From contig CALAVA010000311.1 in the NCBI GenBank assembly GCA_937892025.1, forward strand, positions 1 through 5,880: a stretch of DNA of 5,880 nt, read 5' to 3'. The DNA is from an uncultured Bacteroidales bacterium. GTDB lineage: Bacteria > Bacteroidota > Bacteroidia > Bacteroidales > WCHB1-69. A program made the position numbers and the translations under genes. The notes under the pieces were generated by a model. The model ran no database searches and was not told where the DNA came from. It saw only the letters and a list, made by a program, of their open reading frames with translations. Positions 1 through 5,722 of the stretch are shown piece after piece (within the stretch, counting starts at the first letter, position 1; each line of letters begins with the position of its first letter).

Positions 1-153
1 ATTATCTAAATTACGCTTTAGGACGGATTTAACATCCATGTAAACATCATTGGAACGTTCCAGATTTTCATTTCCGGCATATATACGACCGTCACCGACC
101 AAGCGTAAAAGCAGATATGCTTCTGACCATTCGCCTGCATTAAATGTTGTCAT
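1..153 (-). CDS. HpaII-family type II restriction endonuclease, N-terminal fragment
   Basis: Reading the minus strand from ATG at 153-151 gives 51 open codons that run off the left edge. The protein begins MTTFNAGEWSEAYLLLRLVG, followed by DGRIYAGNENLE. The GEWSE.Y..L.L...G.IYA.(D/N)ENLE pattern is what I recall as the N-terminus of HpaII-type restriction endonucleases (Pfam RE_HpaII), which cut CCGG; the match is from memory, so the family is likely rather than proven. The start is supported by GAGG nine bases upstream and by an ATGA overlap with the end of a reading frame that resembles a C5-cytosine methyltransferase, the usual partner of such an enzyme. Nothing of the catalytic core is in the window. 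It lies opposite to all other genes here and ends up beside them through an abrupt junction at about 206, so it probably comes from another genome or locus. Confidence 0.6.
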   Translation of the reverse strand, partial: MTTFNAGEWSEAYLLLRLVGDGRIYAGNENLERSNDVYMDVKSVLKRNLDN

Positions 154-206
154 GGTAAAATACCTCGTATTTGTTCTGCGATTGATTTGATTACATTAAC
201 CGGCGA
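150..206 (-). CDS. C5-cytosine DNA methyltransferase, C-terminal tail only
   Basis: On the minus strand the frame ending with TGA at 152-150 reads SPVNVIKSIAEQIRGILP and stop. This resembles the last helix of C5-cytosine methyltransferases, whose C-terminus commonly runs GNSV-x-P-x-V-I-x-x-I-A-x-x-I. In such an enzyme a G-N-(S/A)-V stretch should come just before SPVN, but the codons upstream read YEK followed by a stop (TAA), so the gene is cut at about 206. The stop overlaps the restriction-enzyme start by four bases (ATGA), a typical translationally coupled M-R order. The call rests on 18 residues plus the neighbour, so it is moderate at best. If right, the enzyme would protect the sites its partner cuts, presumably CCGG. 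Confidence 0.5.
   Translation of the reverse strand, partial: SPVNVIKSIAEQIRGILP
163..166 (-). promoter_or_regulatory. Shine-Dalgarno site for the restriction endonuclease
   Basis: The minus strand carries GAGG nine bases before the ATG at 153. It supports that start. A recognisable Shine-Dalgarno here contrasts with its absence before the genes at 781, 1538 and 2505, consistent with this end coming from a different organism. Confidence 0.45.
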
Positions 207-208
207 TT
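206..208. other. Probable junction 1: restriction-modification fragment joined to the HTH region
   Basis: The minus-strand methyltransferase-like frame is sensible up to about base 206 and then immediately meets a stop with no conserved residues. From about 207 the plus strand leads into an HTH gene. No inverted repeat, transposase or target duplication is visible. The exact base is uncertain by several positions. It may be an assembly or amplification chimera or a real rearrangement; I favour the former because similar breaks occur at the other end. Confidence 0.6.
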
Positions 209-232
209 ATTTTTCATATGTCATTGAAGGCT

Positions 233-695
233 ATGAAAAATCTTTGGAAAATTCATTGAAGAAATTGGCGTAAATCAAAATGATTTTGCAAAGCAGGTAG
301 GTATTGCTCCCTCCTATTTAAGTTTAATTTTGACAGGGCAGAGAAATATAAATGATAATGTTTTATCTGCTATTTTATTAGCCAATCCAAAGTTAAATTC
401 TCAATGGTTGCTACAAGGAGAAGGTGAAATGTTTGCAAAACCTACATCATCAAAAACAAATACCGAAAAGGAGATTATTCAATTTAATTTATTTGAAGAG
501 GGCAACGAAGAAGAAGAAAAGACGGAAGACAATTCATTACCAAAAGATGAGCAAAAATCTACTCCTATAGAATTGAATATTCCGAATCCATCTCCAATTT
601 TACCCCAAAAAACGCATTCTCAAGAACGAAAAAAAATCAAAAAAATAGTCTTTTTCTTTGAAGATAAGACTTTTGAGGAATATTACCCTGAATGA
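233..695 (+). CDS. Cro/CI-type helix-turn-helix protein, 5' end frameshifted or lost
   Basis: The frame open from 237 to the TGA at 693-695 encodes 152 residues. Its start contains an XRE-type helix-turn-helix: FIEEIGVNQNDFAKQVGIAP, then SYLSLILTGQRNI, then NPKLNSQWLLQGEGEMF. The W-L-L-x-G-x-G-x-M-F end of the DNA-binding domain is characteristic of Bacteroidetes regulators of this kind. A low-complexity acidic and polar linker follows (codons of about 480-610), and a C-terminal tail KIVFFFEDKTFEEYYP also seen in such proteins. No ATG lies in frame before the HTH, and TTG at 330 would delete half of it. An ATG at 233-235 is out of frame by one: removing one A from the A5 run at 236-240 gives MKIFGKFIEEIGVNQNDF, a normal N-terminus of a 153-residue protein. 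The gene is thus either frameshifted by one base (error or mutation) or has lost its real start to the nearby junction. Targets are unknown. Confidence 0.7.
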
Positions 696-729
696 AAAAT
701 AAAATAAAAAAATCTACTTTTTTATCCTA

Positions 730-756
730 TTTGAATAAAAATAAATGTTATCTTTG
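730..756 (+). promoter_or_regulatory. Bacteroidetes-type promoter for the TonB-family gene
   Basis: TATCTTTG at 749-756 matches the Bacteroidetes -7 consensus TAnnTTTG. TTTG at 730-733 can serve as the -33 element, although the 15-base gap is shorter than the usual 17-23. Transcription would begin a few bases after 756, leaving a short leader before the ATG at 781. No Shine-Dalgarno is visible in that leader, as is normal in this phylum. Confidence 0.6.
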
Positions 757-780
757 CAAACGAATTTAAACATTTGTGTT

Positions 781-1467
781 ATGGATGCAAAAAAATCAAA
801 AAAGGCAGATTTAGAATGGCGTAAACCAATGTTCCTTGAAATAGGTTTGTTGGTGGCTTTGGTTGTTGTTTTACTTGCTTTTGAATATATTGGCACAAGA
901 GAAAAAACTGAAGTCTTTTCAGGGGGAATTGTTGCCACTATTGAAGAAGAGCAGATAATTCAAACTGAACAACAAAAAGATTTATTGCCACCGCCACCTC
1001 CAGAAAAAAGCCAAACATTATTAGAAATAGTAGATGATGATATTGCAGTTGAAGATATTATCATAGATTCTGAAGCAGATGAAAATATGCAGGTAGAAGA
1101 ACATGAGTATGTTGAAGTAGCTGACACAAAAGAGGCCGACCCTGAAGAAGAAGAAGTCTTTGTGATTGTTGAAGAAGAATCTTCATTTCCAGGAGGAGAA
1201 GAAAATTTATACAAATATCTTCGTGATAATTTGACCTATCCTGCAAGAGCAAGAGAAGCAGGTATTGAAGGAACCGTTCGTGTAACTTTTGTTGTAGAAA
1301 AAAATGGTAGCATTTCTAATGTAAAAGTGAAACGTTCTGTTGCCACTGCTTTGGACGAAGAGGCTGTTAGAGTTGTAAAGGCTATGCCAAAATGGAATCC
1401 AGGAAAACAGAGAGGAAAGGCTGTTCGTAGCCAATTTGAATTGCCGATTATTTTTAAATTGAATTAA
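781..1467 (+). CDS. tonB: TonB-family energy transducer
   Basis: This 228-residue protein has the layout of Bacteroidetes TonB: a short basic cytoplasmic N-terminus (MDAKKSKKADLEWRKP), one membrane helix at about residues 18-37, a periplasmic linker, and a C-terminal TonB domain at about 137-228. The domain carries the expected PGG, LTYPARAREAGIEGTV, VKVKRS, LDEEAVRVVKAMPKWNPGKQ and a final IIFKLN. With ExbB and ExbD, which are not in the window, such proteins pass proton-motive force to outer-membrane TonB-dependent receptors for iron, cobalamin or glycan import. The linker has one P5 run (70-74) and is then unusually acidic, rich in D and E from about 83 to 134, where E. coli TonB has Pro-Glu and Pro-Lys repeats. 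The in-frame ATG at 745 is rejected because it lies within the promoter; 781 gives the conserved family N-terminus. A terminator follows, so the gene is probably a single transcription unit. Which receptor it serves cannot be told. Confidence 0.88.
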   Translation: MDAKKSKKADLEWRKPMFLEIGLLVALVVVLLAFEYIGTREKTEVFSGGIVATIEEEQIIQTEQQKDLLPPPPPEKSQTLLEIVDDDIAVEDIIIDSEADENMQVEEHEYVEVADTKEADPEEEEVFVIVEEESSFPGGEENLYKYLRDNLTYPARAREAGIEGTVRVTFVVEKNGSISNVKVKRSVATALDEEAVRVVKAMPKWNPGKQRGKAVRSQFELPIIFKLN

Positions 1468-1486
1468 TCTAAAATATAACAAAAAT

Positions 1487-1520
1487 AAAAAAAGGCTGTT
1501 ATGTATAATAGCCTTTTTTT
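1487..1520 (+). terminator. Intrinsic terminator after the TonB-family gene
   Basis: A hairpin pairs 1491-1501 with 1506-1516: GGCTGTTA on the left and TAATAGCC on the right with one G-T wobble and a TGTA loop. It is flanked by A7 (1487-1493) and T7 (1514-1520), which extend the stem and supply the U-tract. Because both flanks are homopolymers it could act in both directions. It lies 19 bases after the stop of the TonB gene and ends 17 bases before the next ATG. Confidence 0.85.
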
Positions 1521-1537
1521 ATATATACAAGATAAGA

Positions 1538-2500
1538 ATGGAGTCATTAAATAACTTAATCAACCAGACTATAGAAAGTATTGATTGGAACAAAAGACCA
1601 GAAAATTTGTATCAACCAATAGAATATATTTTATCGCAAGGTGGTAAACGCATCCGTCCCAATTTATGCTTAATGGCTTGTCAGATGTTTGGAGGGCAGA
1701 CACAAGAAGCACTAATACCGGCCATTGCATTTGAAATGTTACATAATTTTACCTTGATTCATGATGATATTATGGATAAGGCCGCTTTAAGAAGAGGTAA
1801 AGAAACGATATATAAAAAATGGAATACAAATATTGCTATTTTATCGGGCGATGCATTGTTTGCTAAGGCTTTTGAATATCTGCTATCTTATCAAGGAAAT
1901 GGAAAAGAAGATTTGTTGAGATTATTGACAAAAACATCTATAGAAATATGTGAGGGACAACAATATGACCTTGATTTTGAACAATGTGAACATGTAGATA
2001 TTGAGCAATACCTAAATATGATACGCTTAAAAACCTCTGTTATGTTGGCTGCTTGTTTACAGGCTGGAGCAATTGTGGCAAAGGCAGACCATAACGCTCA
2101 AAATCTTATTTATCAATTTGGAATTAAAATAGGTTTGGCATTTCAAATTCAAGATGATTTTTTAGATGTCTATGCTGATGTGAAAAAATTTGGAAAACAA
2201 GTAGGAGGCGATATTGCTGAAAACAAAAAAACTTACATGCTTTTGCAGTTGATGAATAGTACAGATACGCAAGATAAGCAACTTCTTTATCATTATATGA
2301 ATGATAATTTGGATAAAGAAGATAAATATGTAAAGGTAAAAGCATTGTATGACAAATATCAAATTGGTGATATGGCTAATCAAGTCATCAACACTTATTT
2401 TGAAGAAGCCTTGAAATTTTTAACACAAATAAATGTTCCTGAAGATAACAAGAATGATTTATTGCATTTTGCCAACAAACTGATGAATAGAGACTATTAA
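1538..2500 (+). CDS. Polyprenyl (farnesyl/geranylgeranyl-type) diphosphate synthase
   Basis: This 320-residue trans-prenyltransferase condenses isopentenyl diphosphate with an allylic diphosphate to lengthen isoprenoid chains in the cytoplasm. All key motifs are present: GGKRIRP (35-41), the first aspartate motif DDIMD (76-80), RRG (85-87), LKT (164-166), and the second aspartate motif QDDFLD (205-210), followed by GKQVGGDIAENKKTYM. Length is normal. The first motif has no two-residue insertion, and position -5 before it is Phe (F71), an aromatic that in characterised synthases limits the product to short chains (about C15-C20). So a farnesyl or geranylgeranyl product is more likely than a quinone side chain, but chain length cannot be fixed from sequence alone, and ispA or ispB would be a guess. 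It begins 17 bases after a terminator with no clear TAnnTTTG promoter between, and ends four bases before mrdA, so it probably heads a cell-wall operon and could feed undecaprenyl phosphate synthesis. Confidence 0.88.
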   Translation: MESLNNLINQTIESIDWNKRPENLYQPIEYILSQGGKRIRPNLCLMACQMFGGQTQEALIPAIAFEMLHNFTLIHDDIMDKAALRRGKETIYKKWNTNIAILSGDALFAKAFEYLLSYQGNGKEDLLRLLTKTSIEICEGQQYDLDFEQCEHVDIEQYLNMIRLKTSVMLAACLQAGAIVAKADHNAQNLIYQFGIKIGLAFQIQDDFLDVYADVKKFGKQVGGDIAENKKTYMLLQLMNSTDTQDKQLLYHYMNDNLDKEDKYVKVKALYDKYQIGDMANQVINTYFEEALKFLTQINVPEDNKNDLLHFANKLMNRDY

Positions 2501-2504
2501 AGAT

Positions 2505-4334
2505 ATGGTCAATCGTGATATTTATAAGGGACGACAATTTATAATCTTAAGTGTTTTTGGGCTTGTTGCACTGATATATCTTGTTCGTCTATTTTTCTTA
2601 CAAGTAATAGATGACAAATGGAAAAGTGCGGCAGAAAAAAATGCCATTCGTAAAATTGTAACTGCTGCACCGCGAGGTGTTATTTATGACAGAAATGGGA
2701 AAGTGTTGGTAGATAACGAAATATCTTACGATTTAATGGTTGTCCCTTTTAATGTCAAAGATTTGGATACCATGGAATTGAGTGCTATCTTGGGGATTGA
2801 TACGGCCGATTTGAATGCTCGTTTAAGAAGGGCAAAGGCCTATTCCTCTTATGTTCCATCGGTTTTGGTCAAACAACTCACTCCACAAATGAACGCCTAT
2901 ATTTTAGAGCGTTCTCATAAATATAAGGGTTTGTATGTATATCCTCGTACAGTAAGAAAATATCATACTATCGGAGCCGCACATTCGTTGGGCTATATCG
3001 CTGAGGTCAACTATAATGATATGGAAAAAGATGATTATTATGCCTTAGGTGATTATATTGGGAAAAGTGGAATAGAACGTTATTATGAATCAGAATTGCG
3101 AGGAGAAAAAGGAATTACTTTTGTATTGGTAGATAATTTTGGTCGTGATAAGGGTAGTTATAAAGATGGTGAATTTGACGTAAATGCAGTTCCGGGTAAA
3201 AGTTTATGGTGTTCCATAGATCAGGAATTACAAGAATATGGTGAAAAACTGATGCAAGGGAAACGTGGCAGTATTGTAGCCATAGAACCCTCAAGTGGGG
3301 AAATTTTGGCATTAGTAAGTAGCCCCTCTTATGACCCCTCTTTGCTTGTAGGGAGTGATAGGGGAAACAATTATATGAAGTTACAAAATGATTCTTTTAA
3401 TAAACCATTGTTTAATAGAGCCTTAATGGCTCAATATCCGCCGGGCTCTACATTTAAGTTGGTGAATGCCTTAGTGTTTCAACAAAGTAAAATTGTAAAT
3501 AATTCAACTCTATATTTTTGTAATATGGGCTATGCTTATGGGAACAGAAAATTAGGTTGCCATTCTCATGCTTCTCCACTTGATATTGTTGGGTCTGTAC
3601 AAAATTCCTGCAACGCATGGTATTGCCGAGGCTTAGTGTCTATGTTAGAGAATAGAAAATATTATAAATCAACCGAAGACGCTTATAATCACTGGTTTAA
3701 CATGGTATCCCAATTAGGATTTGGACAAAAGTTTAATAGTGATTTGCCTTATGAATTACAAGGGTTTATTCCTTCTGCTGAATTTTATAACAAGCATTAT
3801 GGGCGAGGAAGATGGAAGGCCACTACCATTATTTCTATTTCTATTGGTCAAGGAGAAATTATTGCAACGCCTATTCAATTGGCCAATTTGGTAGCCACTA
3901 TTGCCAATCGTGGTTATTATTATCCGCCTCATATTGTAAAGGCAATAGGGTATAAAGACTCATTGAATACTAATTTCAATCATCAGATATTTTCAGGTAT
4001 TGATACAAAATATTTTGAACCTGTTATTTTGGGTATGGAAAGAGCAGTAACAGGCGGAACAGCCAGACGGGCAGCGGTTCCCGGGTATAGAGTTGGTGCA
4101 AAAACAGGAACCGCTCAAAATCCTCCTTATGCAGATCATTCACTTTTGGTTTGTTTTGCTCCAATTGAAAATCCAAAAATTGCCATATCGGTGATAGTAG
4201 AAAATGGTGGTTTTGGAGCAACTTGGGCTGCTCCAATTGCAAGTTTGATGATGGAAAAGTATCTTACAGACACCATTACTCGTCCGGATTTGGAAGCCGC
4301 TATTGCTAATCGTCAAATTTATTATGCTAAATAG
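2505..4334 (+). CDS. mrdA: Penicillin-binding protein 2, elongasome transpeptidase
   Basis: This 609-residue class B PBP cross-links peptidoglycan in the periplasm during cell elongation, working with RodA. A single N-terminal membrane anchor lies at about 12-33. The dimerisation/pedestal domain follows, with the conserved AAPRGVIYDRNGKVLVDN (54-71). The transpeptidase domain holds all three active-site motifs: S-T-F-K at 315-318 (nucleophile S315) within YPPGSTFK, S-C-N at 368-370, and K-T-G at 533-535 within GAKTGTAQ. Length is usual for the family. The region between the first two motifs has Cys339, Cys352, His353 and His355, and Cys369 and Cys374 follow; a zinc site has been described in this part of Acinetobacter PBP2, so metal binding is possible but only inferred. 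The start is four bases after the stop of the synthase, without a Shine-Dalgarno; TAG is directly followed by the rodA ATG. The pairing with rodA separates it from the division enzyme FtsI (PBP3). Confidence 0.95.
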   Translation: MVNRDIYKGRQFIILSVFGLVALIYLVRLFFLQVIDDKWKSAAEKNAIRKIVTAAPRGVIYDRNGKVLVDNEISYDLMVVPFNVKDLDTMELSAILGIDTADLNARLRRAKAYSSYVPSVLVKQLTPQMNAYILERSHKYKGLYVYPRTVRKYHTIGAAHSLGYIAEVNYNDMEKDDYYALGDYIGKSGIERYYESELRGEKGITFVLVDNFGRDKGSYKDGEFDVNAVPGKSLWCSIDQELQEYGEKLMQGKRGSIVAIEPSSGEILALVSSPSYDPSLLVGSDRGNNYMKLQNDSFNKPLFNRALMAQYPPGSTFKLVNALVFQQSKIVNNSTLYFCNMGYAYGNRKLGCHSHASPLDIVGSVQNSCNAWYCRGLVSMLENRKYYKSTEDAYNHWFNMVSQLGFGQKFNSDLPYELQGFIPSAEFYNKHYGRGRWKATTIISISIGQGEIIATPIQLANLVATIANRGYYYPPHIVKAIGYKDSLNTNFNHQIFSGIDTKYFEPVILGMERAVTGGTARRAAVPGYRVGAKTGTAQNPPYADHSLLVCFAPIENPKIAISVIVENGGFGATWAAPIASLMMEKYLTDTITRPDLEAAIANRQIYYAK

Positions 4335-5321
4335 ATGAAATCAAAATATGATAAGCGACTGATTATATATTATCTGATATTGGTGATTATCGGATTTTTG
4401 AGTGTTTTTTCTACCTCTTATAAACAAGGGCATTTTTCAATGCAAACCAATTATGGTTATCAATTGATATGGATTGGAACCTCAATTATATTGGCGATTA
4501 TTGTTTGTGTTTTTAATAATCGTTTTTTCTGGCATATTGCTCCTTGGCTATATGTGTTTTTTGTCGCTATGTTGATTGTGGTGGTTTTCTTTGGTACAGA
4601 ACGGTCTGGAGCAAAATCTTGGTTGGGGATAGGTAGTTTTGGTATACAGCCCGCCGAATTTGCAAAATATGCAACCTGTTTGCTTCTCGCTCGCCGTTTG
4701 TCTGATATGCATTGTGATTTGAGTAAAAGAAAATATTTAATTTCTATATGCTTGATTATTGGCATTCCTATTGTTTTGATATTGTTGCAAAACGATACGG
4801 GGTCGGCATTACCATTGTTGTTTTTGGTGTTTGCCTTGTTTAGAGAAGGATTGACGCCATGGATTTTAATCATTGCAGTTGCGGCTGTTTTATTATTTAT
4901 CTTGCTGGTATATTTTCCCAAATGGATTGTTTTTGTTTTAGTGTTGTTACTTTTTAGTTGGATGATGTTTAGATTGAGAAAACGAAAAAAATATCATTGG
5001 CGTATCATTGTCGTTTTTGCTATTGTTACTACCTATATTTTTACAGTTGATTTGGTCTATAATCAAGTGTTAAAACCCCATCAAAAACAAAGAATAGAAT
5101 TGCTATTTGGCAAAATAAACGACACTAAAGGAATAGGATATAATGTTAATCAGGCCAAGATTGCGATTGGGTCAGGAGGATTTTTGGGAAAGGGTTTTGG
5201 TAATGGGACACAAACAAAACTAAATTTTGTTCCTGAACAAGTTACTGATTTTATCTTTTGTACAATAGGAGAAGAAGGTGGTTTTGTAGGAACCGCATTT
5301 GTCATCATTTTTGAACAATAA
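4335..5321 (+). CDS. rodA: RodA, SEDS peptidoglycan glycosyltransferase, 3' end missing
   Basis: RodA is the multi-spanning SEDS polymerase that makes glycan strands from lipid II and forms a complex with PBP2, whose gene abuts it with no gap. Family signatures are clear: GAKSWLGIGSFGIQPAEFAK (92-111), LLQNDTGSALPLLFLVF (150-166), KPHQKQRIELLF (247-258), GIGYNVNQAKIAIGSGGFLG (266-285), and FVPEQVTDFIFCTIGEEGGF (298-317). Asp263, in the loop before GIGYN, is the candidate for the conserved catalytic aspartate. An added hydrophobic and basic stretch (about 195-240) separates the halves. After AFVII (about codon 325, base 5309) the protein suddenly reads FEQ and stops. The last membrane helices and the usual P-F-(F/V)-S-Y-G-G motif are absent, so about 90 or more residues are lost. 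The stop at 5319-5321 is best read as a product of junction 2 and not as a natural end. If real, the protein would probably be inactive. Confidence 0.93.
   Translation: MKSKYDKRLIIYYLILVIIGFLSVFSTSYKQGHFSMQTNYGYQLIWIGTSIILAIIVCVFNNRFFWHIAPWLYVFFVAMLIVVVFFGTERSGAKSWLGIGSFGIQPAEFAKYATCLLLARRLSDMHCDLSKRKYLISICLIIGIPIVLILLQNDTGSALPLLFLVFALFREGLTPWILIIAVAAVLLFILLVYFPKWIVFVLVLLLFSWMMFRLRKRKKYHWRIIVVFAIVTTYIFTVDLVYNQVLKPHQKQRIELLFGKINDTKGIGYNVNQAKIAIGSGGFLGKGFGNGTQTKLNFVPEQVTDFIFCTIGEEGGFVGTAFVIIFEQ
5307..5317. other. Probable junction 2: rodA broken and joined to an unrelated coding segment
   Basis: RodA is normal through I325 (5307-5309) and ends three codons later. A different plus-strand frame is open from here to the right edge of the window, with no relation to RodA in any frame. 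The joining sequence is TTTTTGAACAA, with no repeat or mobile-element end. The break is mid-gene on the left and mid-gene on the right, as expected of a chimeric assembly. Confidence 0.75.
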
Positions 5322-5709
5322 ACGCAACAAAGAAGCAGATGATCTTTTAGCTCATTTGGATAAGCATTCTAAAAAAGTTCATACTTATACAACAAATACA
5401 AAAATACAAAATATTATAAATATGTATAATGGAAAGCCTGTAAATGCCGAATTGATAAGCTCTTTGACCGAAATATTTACGGAAAATCTTGATCAGGTTA
5501 CTATAGAAAGTTTTAAGCGTGATATCAAAGAAGTTATTACCAATGATAGTTATTCGGTAAATGAAACTACCGCAAAAAATATTGCAGGAAATCTCAAAGC
5601 AAGTTTTAAGGATAAAGATTTTTCACATGAATTTTTGAAAAATATTCTTCCGGATGATGTTCGAATAATGCAGATTTTCGAAGAAAACGGCTTTTCGGGA
5701 AGAAGTTTA
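5317..5709 (+). CDS. Unrecognised hydrophilic protein, internal fragment
   Basis: About 131 codons are open in one frame, with no start of its own at the left. The first ATG in frame is at 5422. The product is hydrophilic, helical in character, without Cys, Trp or membrane segments: it includes EADDLLAHLDKHSKKVHTYT, NIINMYNGKPVNAELISSLT, and near the end LPDDVRIMQIFEENGFSGRS. I do not recognise the family. Long openness, a consistent codon style (12 of 14 Asn codons are AAT) and amphipathic spacing argue that it is coding. Very low GC here (about 27% over 5341-5400 by hand count) sets it apart from the iron-sulfur segment that follows. It runs in frame into that segment, but an abrupt codon-use change suggests the fusion is accidental. 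Confidence 0.5.
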
Positions 5710-5722
5710 AAGGAAGTAGAAT
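5705..5722. other. Probable junction 3: unknown segment joined in frame to an iron-sulfur protein
   Basis: Around the codons for S-L-K-E-V-E-F the protein changes from an unrecognised sequence to a [2Fe-2S] domain that normally sits within about ten residues of its own N-terminus. Asn codons switch from mostly AAT to mostly AAC (4 of 5) and GC rises. The in-frame state has about a one-in-three chance of arising by accident for same-strand pieces. Confidence 0.5.

Noticed and set aside
199..206. CCGG at the first junction as a ligation or self-cutting scar of the HpaII-like enzyme
   Set aside because: CCGG occurs at several other places in the window and neither of the other junctions has it, so the coincidence carries little weight.
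184..273. Plus-strand frame reading through the first junction, ending K-K-L-A-stop at 271-273
   Set aside because: Left of 206 it is only the antisense of the methyltransferase tail; right of 237 it overlaps the HTH frame, which has real domain signatures. A genuine C-terminus confined to 207-273 cannot be excluded but has no support.
706..725. A-rich then T-rich stretch after the HTH gene as a terminator
   Set aside because: The possible stem is only A-T pairs with no GC core, so it is unlikely to be stable; it is ordinary AT-rich spacer.
745..780. Earlier in-frame ATG for the TonB protein
   Set aside because: It lies inside the promoter (the TAnnTTTG element begins at 749), and the 12 added residues do not fit the family N-terminus.
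960..1214. Minus-strand Ser-rich frame opposite the TonB linker
   Set aside because: Poly-Ser is the antisense shadow of the GAA/GAT-rich acidic linker.
4460..4921. Minus-strand open frame of about 150 codons opposite rodA
   Set aside because: It mirrors the hydrophobic codons of RodA and has no family motifs; rodA on the other strand is certain here.
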